Source: Lepas anatifera (lineage: Eukaryota; Arthropoda; Thecostraca; Lepadidae). From it: DNA of 64,000 bases. The first letter of the stretch is position 1, and every line of letters starts with the position of its first letter. The notes beneath the pieces were generated by a model. The model searched no databases and was not told the DNA's origin. It saw only the letters and a program-made list of their open reading frames with translations. This document shows, piece after piece, positions 33,731-45,164 of the stretch. The stretch spans positions 124,001-188,000 of the forward strand of contig JAOTON010001676.1 in NCBI GenBank assembly GCA_034440635.1, given 5' to 3'. Made by a program: the position numbers and the translations under genes.

Positions 33731-33878
33731 CTAGTGTGCATGCATGCCTTATTGACACCAAACGAGCTAACTATTTTTTATAACTATGGGCCCCGTGGAC
33801 TGGGGCCCCCCTTGAGGTGGGCCCCCTCTAAGGTTGGCCCCCCACTTTTCAAACCGTTCCTACGCCCCTGGCAGGACG

Positions 33879-36187
33879 CAACAGGAGGCGGATGGGCTCG
33901 GAGCTACACTGCTATTGTTTTTTCGATCAGTTATTGATTAAGGTTGAACAGCACAAGCTTGCACCCCGTTGTAGAGATTTCGGGTGCCGGATCATCGATT
34001 TATTTAGTGGAGCTGCTTGGACTTAAGCCTTTGGCGCCTTACTGTGCAAGAGAGCCCAGCAACACCGAGTAATTTTACGCCTGTGACCACGAGAACATTG
34101 GCAGGTATTCTTCCTTACCAAGAGGAGGGAATAAGGTAAGGCAACCTGAACCTACGGTATTTGATCACCAACACCATGGCGTTGCATGAAAATAATTGAC
34201 TCTGAATTACCTACTCTCCCCAATTGCTTATATCGTCTTACCAGGACGGCCTTCACCAGTGGCGGTTTTAGATTGGTTATTTGAAGGTTGGAAATGGTCT
34301 CAAATCGTGATAAAACTTTTTTGAAGAAATTCGAGTAAATAGTGTGGTTTGCAGGGAGATTGCTGTTTTTCCTCCCCCTCCCTGAATCGGCCAGAGGTCA
34401 TTACGGGTTTGAGTGGACGGGGGAGGGTGGGGCTCATATAAGTTTTGAAAATTAGCTGATAGAAAATTATGCTCCCCTCAACAAACAAAAAGAAACTATT
34501 TTTCGGGTGGGATATTAATTTCCCCTGCTTCTTTTCTCACAAAAAACGATCAAGCATCTGGCGCCCATTCCGCTTCGTGGCATTCCCGAAAGGCCTCAGC
34601 GCATACGCCGATCCAGGGGGCATGGGGGGCACGTGAGAACTTCAAAAATATGTACGACAAACTACAATACATTGGGAAGACCGTGTCTGGTTGCATCATG
34701 GATTGAATGCTTTTATGCAGTGCATTTTTTCTCAAATTATAACTGGGGACCGCAGAAGGAAAGGGGCAATATCAGGACTCAAGGGGGTATGTTTCATTAG
34801 TAGAAAGGAAACTTATGGTTCCTGCTGTGCACAATAACTATCATGTTCGGTAAATATTTTTTAGCGGAAACGTAAAATACCCAATTTTTAACTTTGCCAC
34901 CACCTGGCTATTCATGCACTTCTTGTGTATAGCAGCCTGCCCCAAGAGATAATTCTGCCTACCCCGCAGCCAGGGCAGTTTGCAGCAGATGCATGTGTAT
35001 TTTTTAAGATCACCATTGTCGTATACATCACGGCTAATGAAGGTCACTTATCCCCCAGCTACCCTTACACTTCTTGGCATATCATACTATGCCCAAAGTG
35101 TATGCGTTTCTCCCAATCTCTTTCCCTCTACCTGAAATTCTGAACAAGCTGCCTCAAACTAGCAAATTTACAAAAGGGTGCCCTCACCAGACCTCGTCAA
35201 AACCTGTAATAGTTTGCAATCTATAATTTAAGCTGCCCCAACCATCCGGTCAAGTCTCCTGGCATATGCTGCAGATTGGTTAAACGAACCAAAAATAGGA
35301 TACAGACGCACGCACACATTGATGGCATGCTGACATGTTATGTTCAAACATAATGCTATTAGCTCTTTGCCCTCCCCCAGTTTAGATACTTAGCCCCTAT
35401 CAGCCCCAAGGCATTGTATGGGGATAAATGCTTTAGAAAATCCTTTGCACCTTCCAGTGCTGGGCACGCGATAAAAAATTAAGTGGTTTGTTGTCGCTAT
35501 TCAGCGATAGAAAAATGACGTTCCACGATCGTGGAATATTTTTTAAGTTTAAATAAAAATTCTGCAATTTTTTAATCCGCAATCTGTATTATGTTTGTGG
35601 TTGGAGGCCTTCATTATTCTGCATGTCTATTTTACCTCACTTGTTCATTTATTTAAAAAAGGTCTTAATATGATAGCTGAAATAGTACTGATTGCTTATT
35701 TTAGTCCTTCTTTGTTTCAGGTGGGAGCGCAAAGGCAAGAGAAGAGCCAAATTCCCGGTGCTTCATCAGAAGTTTCCGCCCCGAAACCACGCTGGGGCGG
35801 GAAAAGTGGCGCTATTCCTGCATCAGCACGTCTTTTGCCGGAAGGTTAACCAGGGTTTAGCGGTGGCTATTCAGGTCCACGTGGTGAAGCTGATGATGAG
35901 GCTGGTGGAGATGATGAGGCCCAGTGATGATGATGATGCTGATGATGAGGCCCAGTGGAGGACATGCCACGAGGCCTGCGGTGCGGTGCAGAGGCCGAAT
36001 AGCAGGACAGAAACGGGCCGGATACGTGTTTGGGTTATGTGATCAGTGTGGTTGGAGTACTTGCTTTGAGTTTTGTCGTAATATCGCTAATACAAGATTG
36101 CCGTTATTTGCAGTGTTACCTACGAGTCGTTCCATGCAAGACAGTTTCGGAAAGGTCATGTAAAGGCCTGAAACAAAGCATATGGTT
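33879..36187. other. Intron-like unique DNA; one weak exon candidate
   Basis: Mostly AT-rich DNA. At 35721 a good acceptor (CCTTCTTTGTTTCAG) precedes a GC-richer stretch. Read in phase 0 it gives 42 codons and a stop (VGAQRQEKSQIPG...); read in phase 2 it stays open to 36042 with an Asp-rich DDDDADDEAQ run from GATGAT repeats. Neither peptide is recognisable. It could be an alternative terminal exon of the gene at 25128, or chance. A TTCCACGATCGTGGAA palindrome lies at 35522-35537. Confidence 0.3.
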
Positions 36188-36208
36188 TTGGAAGCGCGCG
36201 TTATTGTA
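36188..36208. repeat. 21-bp direct repeat, left copy
   Basis: TTGGAAGCGCGCGTTATTGT plus A recurs exactly at 37883-37903. The pair encloses the degenerate tandem repeat and TTAA element F. It may be a long target duplication or a leftover of a larger duplication. Confidence 0.7.
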
Positions 36209-36299
36209 CAACTCTTGCTTTCTACCGGAGAATGTTATTCCATCTCCGAATTCAGAGGTTCGTTACATGTAACGAATTTTAGTTCTGCTGAACAAAAAT

Positions 36300-36566
36300 T
36301 ATGGTCGTTGCTGGGGACAGTGCAGGTCAGCACTGGAAGTGTTACGTCACACTCTCGAGCGAGCACAAACGCACGAAGGTATGATGATGCACTTATAAGA
36401 AGCATAGGGCAGTACTGGAGCAGTGCAACGTTACACTTCATAGGTGACCAGTAAAGTACGAAAGGTTTTAAGATACACTGATAAGCAGAGCAAGCTAGCA
36501 CCGGGGAAGTGCTACGTTACACTCTTTTGACCAACGGTAACGCACCAAAGGTGGTACAAGGCATGG
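36300..36566. repeat. Degenerate ~85-bp tandem repeat, split by element F
   Basis: About three units share an AGTG(C/T)(A/T)ACGTTACACT core followed by GACCA...AACGCAC(G/C)AAAGGT. A further unit (GCATGTTACACCTTTTAGGC) continues at 37726-37790 on the other side of element F, so F inserted into the array. Confidence 0.6.
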
Positions 36567-37725
36567 TTAACCTTCGCCCGGGTGGGGGGTCTTTTGACCC
36601 CCTCGGGTTTTTCAAAGTGACCAAAAACGGCGGCGCGCAGGCGCCAAACTTGGTCTAGCTGTTTCTTCATCATTTTTACATCTTTCTGAAAATTTTGGCT
36701 CAAGGTCTATCAGGTCAGGTCACCAGGTCAGGTGAAGTGACCTCACCTCAAAAATACTTAGGACGGCATAACTGAAGAAGGGTTAATCGATCAGTTGAAA
36801 CTCATACCACATCTTGGGCCCACCAGGAGCTACAACATTTGTTCCGGGATTTTTGATATTGGTGACCTAAGGTCATGTGCAGAGCATGACCTCCCATTGA
36901 CAATGCATGGGGAAAATCACGAAATGAGCTTTTCTCAGTAAGTATGAACGGAATCAACTTCAAACATCGGTTGCGACTCGCTCTTAGCCCATTTCTGAAG
37001 CTGATACCAAATTTTTGACTTGTGACCTTTAAAGGTCACCTTAGGTCAAATAAGCATTTTTGGTGTTTTTTCTATAAATTTTGGATAAACTAAGATAGAG
37101 CTTTTATTTTGTCACCAAAGTGTTTGTATAGTCACTGGAAGCCAAATGATATACATCATGACTATACCAGGTCAAGTTGGGTCAGACCGTTAACCTGGGT
37201 CAGGTCAAATTCTTAAATTTGACCTGGCATAGTAATATCTATATCATTCGATTTGTATTGATGAGAGGATTGCAATGGTGCATAAACTATGGCTGTATCT
37301 TGTTTGGTTTGGAAGCTATTAGCGAAAAGTAAACGCCTTTATGCATGGGTGGCTATGGACATTCCCAAGAATATGCCCAATATTTGTGACCTGTAGCTCC
37401 CTAGGCTTTGACCTGACACGAAAATGTATGCCACTGTAATGAAAGCGCATCTTAAGAGCTTTCGAATGGTGTTAGAAAATGTTTCTAGCTATCATAGTTT
37501 CTGGATATAGGAGGTTTTCTTAGTACGCCTCTATTAGCGATTTTGACCTATTTTGACCTCTGGTGACCTTGATATTGACCTGACAAGAAAATGACCGAGT
37601 ATTTGCGAAATCATTTCCGAAGGTTTGATTGCCGTTTTGGCTTTTTTAGTCTCTTAGTTTTGAGATCGTGGGGGTCTTTTTGCCCCCACCAGGGCAGGTG
37701 GCTTACCGCCACCGGCAAGGGTTAA
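36567..37725 (-). mobile_element. TTAA element copy F (opposite orientation)
   Basis: TTAA at 36567-36570 and 37722-37725. The right end, reversed, is CCCTTGCCGGTGGCGG, then TAAGCCACCT, then GCCCTGGTGGGGGC: the duplicated-motif end. The left end has the single motif CCTTCGCCCGGGTGGGGGG. The palindromes here are GGGGGTC...GACCCCC, different from copies B and D. The centre has a long imperfect inverted repeat around 37145-37250 with AGGTCA/TGACCT sites. Confidence 0.85.
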
Positions 37726-37903
37726 GGAGCGTCGGTACACTGGATACCAGTGCATGTTACACCTTTTAGGCGAACGTATGTCCGCTTTTGCGTTGTTGCA
37801 CCAACGGTGTATACATTTTTACAGTGTGTGTATGAACAGTTATATACGCCACAAATGTTACCTACATTTACATTTGCCGTTATTGGAAGCGCGCGTTATT
37901 GTA
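37726..37903. other. Right remainder of the tandem repeat and transposon-like end
   Basis: After F come GGTGCACC-type sequence, the TTGCACCAACGGTGTATACA element end and TTTTTACAGTG, then the second copy of the 21-bp direct repeat at 37883-37903. Confidence 0.5.
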
Positions 37904-38150
37904 AATGAGTACAGCCGATTACCGTCTGCACTCATTCCTTCCAAAGACCACCAGGGAATGGAATCTACTGCCAGAAGAATCTTTGGATCGTGGTTCTTTG
38001 ATTTCTTTCTTGTAACTCTTGTGTTATTATTGTTTGTTCTTTTGGCTTTGCTAGACACGAGCTACAGCACTTCAATTGACAAAATAATCAACTCGATAAT
38101 TGTGGTCAATATACGGTAGAAGTAGAAGTACATATGCTACCTATATTTTA
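37904..38150 (+). mobile_element. 5'-truncated LINE, last codons and 3' UTR
   Basis: The frame ending TAA at 38013-38015 reads RLHSFLPKTTREWNLLPEES near its end. This is the typical C-terminus of Jockey-like ORF2 proteins (SFFPRTIREWNxLP). About 130 bp of 3' UTR follow, ending before copy C. The truncation point is close to the 21-bp repeat at 37903. Confidence 0.7.
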
Positions 38151-38201
38151 AGACCAGCATACATTTACTCTAGCACATATACCAAACCAATAGGACGCGC
38201 A

Positions 38202-39223
38202 TTAACCCGCGCCCCACCGAAGGTCCGGCGCCACCTTCGCCCCACCGGGGCCATCGATGGCCCCCATCTAACTCCGAAAATATGGGGTTAGCGCAAATCT
38301 GCAAAGTGCATAAGACAGCTTGCGTGAATTCGGTAAGATATTACCTTGCATGTTTAAGCGCTCAGGTCAATTGTTTGACCTCCAGAGGTCAAGTTAGGTC
38401 ACAGTAGGCTATTTTCACTAAGATATGCAATGCTTAAGAAAACTAGTCATAACTCTTATGCCGTTAGAGCTATTGAGGTCTGGTAAAGTACATTTGACAG
38501 GAGAATGCCAGAACTCTTCTGCTATGCGAAACGTAATGACCTCCCGCCAGTTTTTTACCTCCAAAGGTTACCTTGTGACCTAATATGACCTGAGGTCACC
38601 AAAGATCAGAAAGTAACCCTACCGTATATCAAATGTAAGCCAGTGACGAGACATACACGATAATATTTGATTCTGAGCTTTAGCTTGATTAGGTTAACAT
38701 TTATGTCAAAATACTGATTTAGACCCCTGGTGCCATTGGATGACCTCGAGAAGACAAAGGGCAAATATGGCCCCCGGCACCCGTGGAAGAGTGTCCAGGA
38801 ACGCTTTTCGGAGCCAGCTGATAATTTGCAATCGTTTTTGTGACTTTTAGATAATAATAGTTTTTTCCCATGTCTTTTTCCAATGGGGAGTTCCCCTCGT
38901 GACCTGACCTCAGGTCACGAAATCGAAAATTCCGGATATACACCTTGTAAACCCTGGAGGGGTCATTAAGTGTAGGAAGTTTCAAATCAATCAACTTAGA
39001 AATGTAGCTCTTATAGAGCTCAAAAGTTTAAGTGAGGTGACCTTGGTTGACCTCGCCTGGTGACCTGAAATTGAGTGACCAGGGGTAAAAAATTTCAGGG
39101 ATGGTGGGAAAATAATGGGTTGAGAGATAGAGTCCTCAACCGCGGTGCTGCGTCTCGTCGTTTTTCTGCTATCCCGAAAAAACCTTTGGGGGTCATCCAT
39201 GGCCCCCGTGGGGCGAGGGTTAA
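38202..39223 (+). mobile_element. TTAA element copy C (ATCGAT subfamily)
   Basis: TTAA at 38202-38205 and 39220-39223. It is collinear with copy B end to end, with the same CGCGCCCCACCG, GCGCCACCTT, CGCCCCACCGGGGCC start and ATCGATGG palindrome; the right palindrome is GGGGGTCATCCATGGCCCCC. Similarity is high, so B and C are recent relatives. Confidence 0.9.
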
Positions 39224-39479
39224 AGAGTGTCTCAGGAGAAAACAAGGAGAAACAGCGATCATTTAGAAAAGCAAGGCCATTAACAGATATGAGTTAAGAA
39301 GGGGAGAGTACACCAGGAGCAGCCAGGCCTGGTGCCAGCTCCTGGAGACCAAAAAAGCGGGACGTCCAGACCAAAGTATACAGTAGGAGTCAAAGCTGCT
39401 CTTGAACTCCTCGCTTATGTTCTGTAGTTCAAACACAAACAAAATGTTATCGGAACAATTCAGAAGGCTGGACATATGC

Positions 39480-40735
39480 ATTTGGATATTTGTAAAAATC
39501 TTAGTATATCTTTGACTTTTTTAACTGGGCTTTGTTCCAAGGGAGTTCATCTTAAGCACGGACCCTGGTTGAGATTACGGAGTTCCAGATTTTTGGAGCG
39601 GACTCAAACAGTTAAAATTTGCGGATACAAAGGGAAAAATGAAATGCTTTCTATGACGGGGAAGGCGACTATAATTGTCTACGGTAATCAAGAAAAGCTC
39701 TTTTAAGGGAACAGGTAGGTAACCAAAAAGGAAAGAGTGAAGCATACTGAGTTGGGTGTACTCGATAAGATGGGGAAGTTTTAGGATGTTTAGGATGTGT
39801 TTAAAGAGAGGACTCGAATGTTCACGAGAGTCGGCATGAACTATAAGGCGGACAGACCGTTATTGCAGGACAATAAGTCTGGATAATCTAGAGATATATG
39901 TGCTGCCCCAAATCTGGACAGAATAGTTATAGGCTGGAAGGATGAATGCATTATAAAGAAGGAGAAGGTATTTTGATTGTAGACAGTATTTTACGCGCCT
40001 TGTAAGGCCTAGATTGTGACCTAGGTTGCCAAGGTTTTTGACGAACTCCCAACTGAGATTTATAAAATATATATAATCTGATTCAAGAAATTGGACCAAT
40101 TGGAAGTACGCGACCTTTTCGATTACCTTGGAAGTGTAGAAAGAAGCGAAATTGGACGATAATTCAAGGAAAAAAAGAATTACTAGATTTGAAAATAGGA
40201 ACAATGATGGTATTTTTAAAAGCGGGAGGAAAAATTCCCTGAATAAGGAAAATATTTCAAAGGTGCGAAAATGCTGGGGTGACAATTGGAGATACCAGTT
40301 TTAAGATTTTGACAGTGACACCATCACTGGATCCACTGGAATTTTTCTATGACATCTTTTATTCATCTGGGTGTAAGTAGATTGAGTTGAAAGTGTGACC
40401 AACAGGTTGATTACTTATGTATATACCACAATGGATCACGGGGTGCTGCAGCCACGCTCCTCTCCAGCTTAGTAGCTATTCTAGACAAATAAAAATACGA
40501 GTGTTTTTGCAATTCTAATCAAAATTATCAGACAATATCTGCATCGTTTGAAATTTGTTTCATCTTGTTGAAATCTGGTGTGCAGAAATTTTGCATAAAG
40601 TTGATTTTTCTTGTTTATGCTTTGAAGGACAGTATAGGATATATAAGGCTTGATTTGTGTGTTATTCCTCCAGAGAGAATCTATAGAAAATCGTGAGATC
40701 TCATTTTTGAGAACAGAACACAAGGCAGTACTGCA
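39480..40735 (-). pseudogene. Internally deleted non-LTR retrotransposon ORF2
   Basis: On the minus strand the first part (40723-40481) has the linker between endonuclease and RT: IKPYISYTVLQSINKKNQLY. The next recognisable part (39975-39860) is the C-terminal RT region LLLLYNAFILPAYNYSVQIW with GSTY...RLSRLIVLQ. Beyond a TAA where relatives have Lys it continues RSVRLIVHADSREHSSPLFK, HILNILKLPHLIEYT and, after a frameshift, KIWNSVIS. The RT catalytic core expected between these blocks is missing. Jockey-superfamily by motif; inactive. Confidence 0.75.
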
Positions 40736-41428
40736 ACTTCAGCATCAATTATAGCTGAAGGGACTACAGTTTGCTAGGTAAACTTTGAATCAGCTCATTA
40801 GATTTTCTGAAATGAAAACATTTTGTGACTGATCAATGATGTTTTACATCGCCTACAGAGGCGTTAATGGTAAGGAGAATTGAAATGGGAAAGTGATCGA
40901 TAATGACATTTATAAAAGCATTTAACGGGAATCCCTCTTTTATAATGGGTTTTGAACTGATATACCAGTTTTTCAGACCGTGTTGAGAAATCACTATTGG
41001 CATATTTAATTTCACTCAAAGCTCTTGGTATAACATTCCCGCCAGCCCTAAATTTCAAAGTAAAGGGGCTTATTGCCTTTTTCAAACCCTGAAGGAATAC
41101 CTTCCATATGGTTGCAGTAATCTGATTGGTCGCAAGCCCTAAGCATCGCCCCCTCGCTGAAAATACCATGCTAGCGAGTGAACCAGCATGCAACACGCCT
41201 GCCGACCGGAACTTCGGCGAGTAGTCGTCCATTGCAGTGCGTCATTGGGCCGAAATGCGCTCAATGACCGCAACACACATCATATTCTTCTCCCCCGGTC
41301 TTGCCGAGACAAGTAAAAAAAACTTCAAAATACAACTCTGAACTTGTTTCTTTACATCAAGCCTATGCATAACCTTTCCAACACTGAGTAGCTTCTGCAG
41401 CCGTAATGCCATCTGCCGTTCACTTTTT
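40736..41428. other. No feature recognised
   Basis: Unique-looking DNA; open frames here show no recognisable motif. Confidence 0.5.
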
Positions 41429-41442
41429 GCACCGGTGCTTAA

Positions 41443-41628
41443 TAATAATAATTGTTGGGGTTTAACGACGCACCAACTGCCAGGGTCATACGGCGTCGCC
41501 AACTCTCACCCTGTTGGAAGGGATTTTGGGGATCAGATCGACTTATTCAGAGGCTCCGCCGGGACTTGAACCCGGGACCGGTGGCTTAGAAGACAAGGGT
41601 GCTATCCACTAAGCCACCTCATCCCCCA
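41443..41628 (-). mobile_element. tRNA-derived SINE, full length (186 bp)
   Basis: On the minus strand it reads GGGGGATGAGGTGGCTTAGT (A box TGGCTTAGTGG), then GGGTTCAAGTCCCGG (B box), body TTCCAACAGGGTGAGAGTT, tail GCCGTATGACCCTGGCAGTT then GGTGCGTCGTTAAACCCC and a (ATT)n end. The target duplication is 14 bp with one mismatch: GCACCGGTGCTTAA at 41429-41442 and GCACCAGTGCTTAA at 41629-41642. Transcription would use internal Pol III promoters; mobility depends on a LINE. Confidence 0.9.
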
Positions 41629-41642
41629 GCACCAGTGCTTAA

Positions 41643-42068
41643 CGAGACCGATAATGTACGGGCGGACCGAGAGTACGATTGCCGTGACAGTTCACAAAAT
41701 ATGATACTGATGATAAGAACGGACGTCCTCAGCGGAAAATCGGCCGCGAGTCCTGAAAATATGATGCCAGGTATTTGAATAGCCCCTGTGTGCGATTTTT
41801 ACCATGCAGAGACTCTGTGAATAGGCCTTAGCGAATCTATGATTAAGGCTTGAGATTTCATTGATTATTAAAACTGTTATTTTTATAACGCCACATATTG
41901 TTTGAAAAGGGGAAATATTTCCGGTTTTAGCGAATAAAAGTGGTGAAAATGCTGCTTCCTTATTTTCATCCTCTTTTGCATAAACTATTCATTTAGAATT
42001 TTAACAAAGTGGTTCATTTCCTATAAATGTTTATCTCTAATTTTAAGTTCCATTTCTTTTCTAAAATA
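41643..42068. other. No feature recognised
   Basis: Unique-looking DNA with no coding or repeat signal. Confidence 0.5.
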
Positions 42069-42107
42069 GCCGTGCAACCTTGGCAGTTGGTACGTCACTA
42101 GACCCCC
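42069..42107 (+). repeat. SINE 3'-tail fragment
   Basis: GCCGTGCAACCTTGGCAGTT and GGTACGTCACTAGACCCC match the SINE tail with several changes. No target duplication is evident. Confidence 0.65.
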
Positions 42108-42722
42108 GTCCCCACTCCATCCCCCTTTTCCGAAATAGGCTGAGGGTTCGCAAACACTCAAATATTTCAACTGAAAAGTAACTGAAGCAACTGTGACGCA
42201 GGTGAGCGTCATCCACTCTCTTGGGGGCCCTTTTTGAGCGGTGTCTAAAAGGCCCCTCTACACCAGTCGCCAATATGTTTAGGAGAACTGCAGCATAATT
42301 AGATGCCTGCGCCGCACGCAGGGTCCAGACCGATGGCTTTAACACGCGCAGTGCAGGGAGCCCTGATGTGTGCCCTCCACGTATTGATTCGAGGTGGCCG
42401 GAGAACCGTTCGCCGCCGGAAAACGTTATTCAGCCATATTTGAGAAAATCAATCAGCGCGTCGATTGATGAAGTTTGAAAATTAGTTAATAATGTTTTAC
42501 TTATAAGCTGGGAGGATCCAATTGCGTGTAGCTTCCGCTCTCCTTACGCCCGCGCTGATTTGGGCGGAAGTTTGTGCGTAAGCGATTTGGAGGGATGTTC
42601 GGGAGAGAGCGATCGCGCGGAGCTCCGCGCCGGCGTAAGTTAGCGCGGAACATCGCGGGAAATCCGAGGTGGTGGTGAATACCGCTGGCGACCGTAGTAG
42701 ATGGACGCTAAGGCCAAGATTC
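42108..42722. other. No gene; palindromic GC-rich patch
   Basis: Around 42540-42660 the sequence is rich in CGCG and contains GCGTAAGTTAGCGCG, whose inverted form GCGCGCTAACTTACGC occurs near 44316. The two may be ends of one degraded element, but the rest does not align by eye. Confidence 0.4.
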
Positions 42723-42738
42723 CCATAGAATACGGTGC

Positions 42739-42774
42739 CGTATGACCCTGGCAGTTGGTGCGTCGTTAAACCCC
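42739..42774 (+). mobile_element. 36-bp SINE stub with 16-bp perfect target duplication
   Basis: CGTATGACCCTGGCAGTTGG then TGCGTCGTTAAACCCC is exactly the SINE tail. It is flanked by CCATAGAATACGGTGC at 42723-42738 and 42775-42790. This is a complete insertion of only the 3' tail, the extreme of 5' truncation. The upstream duplication ends in GC, which matches the next two bases of the full SINE (GCCGTATG), so microhomology may have joined the 5' end. Confidence 0.9.
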
Positions 42775-42790
42775 CCATAGAATACGGTGC

Positions 42791-43374
42791 TTTTCTGGCC
42801 GTAGTAAACTCACGCCAGAGGTTACAGCTTGCTGACTGCTGAACGGTGTCAGATTTCCTGGCCGACTGTGGGGAGGAGGGGATGAGAGGAAGACACGGCC
42901 CCGCGCTGGGAGGTGAGGTGATGATAAGAAAGCTCAGATCGGATAAAGTGAAAAGCTTTGGCCGTAAAAGACAATTAATTAGTGGGACTTCTACATACAG
43001 GAGACATACATGTGAAAACGATATAATTTTCCTTACTCCGAATGTATTTTTATGTTAAGCTTACCTCAAGTCCATTTATCCCGGCAGGACACGGGCTTCA
43101 CGAAACTCACTTGCCTCGTCGTACTATGGTGTCATTGGATTAGTCAGAGCAATGGCAATGGGGAGAGATGGGAGCAATGGGCAGGCCCCAGGAAGCCTGG
43201 CTCGGCGAGTGCAGCGCAATACGGTTTAAAATGTATTCTCGAATCGAACCACTATTCGGTACATTTTCTCAAACGTAGCCAAGTCATGATTACTGGTGGA
43301 TCCAGGGGGGGTCACAATGGGAAATTGCCCCTTGGTATCATCTATCGGTTCCGGCGGGGACTCACTGCCTGTCT
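42791..43374. other. No gene recognised
   Basis: Unique-looking DNA with G-rich patches; open frames lack motifs. Confidence 0.5.
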
Positions 43375-43617
43375 TTAGCCTGTCAAGCGTATGGCAAGAC
43401 TGATATTTTTATGATGGCTTTCAAGACGCGCCAAAGATGCTGCAAGTGACCTTTCATGGACACGGGGGTCAAGGCTGAAAGCCTTAACTATATCTTCCCA
43501 CGCCTTTGTCTTACGCTCTACTTGTTTTACGTCAAGTCGCTTGTCATCATCGATGTCCTTAAAGTCATTTATAAATTTAATAACCTTTGATTTTTTGAAA
43601 CGCCGGAAAATTTGACA
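43375..43617 (-). pseudogene. Possible Myb/SANT-like (MADF-like) coding fragment
   Basis: On the minus strand about 80 codons run without a stop to TAA at 43375-43377. The peptide contains KVIKFINDFKDIDDDKRLDV, KTKAWEDIVKAF and RSLAASLARLESHHKN. The AWEDI-x-KAF spacing and charged helices recall Myb/SANT-like DNA-binding domains carried by many transposons. There is no start codon and no neighbouring exon, so it is a relic or a chance frame. Family assignment is weak. Confidence 0.35.
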
Positions 43618-43790
43618 AACATTTTTGAAATTTCCTCCCCCTCCAGTTTGCGAAAATCAGCGCCCACCGTGAGGATTTTGCCCCCACCTTATATCTTTTG
43701 CCGGTTAAAAGTTGCGTTAAAAGTTGTCCAGATGCCCTCCCCCGGGAAGTTGCCCCCCCGATCCGCAATCCTGGATCCGCCTATCAATTT
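43618..43790. repeat. Dispersed repeat copy 2 (ends in GGATCCGCCTA)
   Basis: Second copy of the repeat at 4860-5020. It ends CAATCCTGGATCCGCCTAT and shares CCCCCGGGAAG and CCACCGTGAGGATTTT-like phrases. Confidence 0.55.
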
Positions 43791-44529
43791 GACCCTATTT
43801 TCCACTTCTTTCTGCCTTTGAAACAGCACCAGATATTAAAGAATTCTCACACTCACAGTTTTCAGGGGCCCTGGGTTATCGTAGGCGTTTCATGCCAACC
43901 TCGACGAGACCGCTCGGGGACGGGGAGTGGAACGAAACGGGAGATACGTCCTGGTCCGAAAAACAAGGTGTATTGGAGGGCAGTTAGCATTACGGCTGGC
44001 GGTCCACTGGCACAGCTGCAGTGATCTATGGTTCTCGCGGTCTGTGTCTCTTCTGAGGATTTCCCAGTGAGATTCTGGGAGTTTGTGGGCCTCGATTATT
44101 ATTATAAATACATGTTTTGTCAAAAGCAAGTCATATAACTTGGATTCATTGACATTTCCGATACCTTTTTGTTACTTTAAAAGGATCATACAGGATTCCG
44201 CGCCGTCTTCCACGCTGTTGAGAAGACGCGGAAAGTTAGCGCGTAAGACGGCGAGTTACGACACTATTTCCGCAACAACTTAGCTGCGCGCCGATGGATC
44301 CCTTCAAAAGCCGCTGCGCGCTAACTTACGCCCCCGCGCAGCTGCGCGCTGTCTACCGCGCGTCTGGATGCCCCCAGCCATAGACTTTCATAGTCAGACC
44401 CATATTTTGAGACCGTCGTAATCGCGCGGTCGCACCAGTTCCCTTGCACTGTAGACCGAGATGTGACATTATGACGTCATATAAGACGTTTTCACGCGAT
44501 GAATTAAATGGCACTTGATGGATTTAATG
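43791..44529. other. No gene; CpG-rich patch near 44200-44350
   Basis: GCGCGC-rich sequence with inverted phrases (GAAGACGCGGAAAGTTAGCG). No coding support. Confidence 0.4.
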
Positions 44530-44990
44530 GAACACGAGGCCGGACATGCGAGGTAATGGACGCCAAATGTACGCCAGTGTCCGCACGGCGGAGTCTACTG
44601 GCTGCCGGGCGCGTGGACTGATGGACGTTGGTATTTCGCAGTGCAGCGCGCCCCAAGGGGCGTGCAGGCCGACCGACGGCGTCGGCCTGCTGCACGGTGG
44701 AGCGCGCTGTTTCCGGTCACGCGGGCTGGCAGGGTCAGTATGTCGCAAAGTAGAGTGCCGCACGGGGCGCGGAGAGCGACGGCGTCAGCGTGCCGCACGA
44801 TGGAGCGCGCGGGCTGACGGATGTAACCATACCGTACGCTGGAGCAGGCAGGCTGAGGGAAGTTCGCGGCTCGAACGGTGGAGCGCGCTGGTCGCCGGGT
44901 ACTAGTGTACCGCGCCGGCGGCCGGACACGTGGAACGACGGACGTCAGTGTCCGCACGGTGAGGGGCGCCAGAGTCTAGGAGTCGCAACT
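44530..44990. repeat. GC-rich minisatellite, ~55-60 bp units
   Basis: Units share GACGTCAGTGT, CCGCACGGTGGAGCGCGC and GGGCTGACGGA-like phrases. About seven diverged units are present. Overlapping open frames on both strands (up to 120 codons) reflect the lack of stops in GC-rich DNA. Confidence 0.75.
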
Positions 44991-45164
44991 GCTACTAGTT
45001 AGTCCAATATTAAACAAGTCAGTAATAACATGATTATTTGATGAGTGGGTGAACAAGAGCACACGAGACATCCATGCCACAAACGTTGGGCCCAAAATTA
45101 TTAACACTTAATCCAATATAATAGAAATTGATACTGACCTATGAACATTTTATTGACAACTATT

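Larger units (their letters stand above)
26839..33870. mobile_element. Array-bearing hAT-like element 2 (7,032 bp)
   Basis: The left end CATAGGCGTAGGAACC (26839) and the right end, reversed, CAGGGGCGTAGGAACGG (33870) are inverted repeats. The 8-bp duplication GCAGGACG flanks them exactly at 26831-26838 and 33871-33878. Inside are a GGGCCCC minisatellite, TTAA element B, hAT-like element 3, a second left-end copy at 32727 and a SINE. No transposase is visible. The unique target outside any array makes this boundary call strong; hAT assignment rests on duplication length and CAGGGGCG-like ends. Confidence 0.85.

Noticed and set aside
25974..37820. One 11.8-kb transposon bounded by CACTGTAAAAA ends
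   Set aside because: The two ends are similar inverted repeats, but flanks (CATATG versus TGTGTATG) do not give a clear duplication and the inner sequences diverge at once. Two separate copies are as likely.
36188..37903. LTR retrotransposon with 21-bp terminal repeats
   Set aside because: The repeat is far too short for an LTR, lacks TG...CA ends, and no gag, protease or integrase motif lies between.
44546..44957. Overlapping 119- and 120-codon frames on both strands
   Set aside because: GC-rich minisatellite; frames on both strands carry the same repeated words and no domain.
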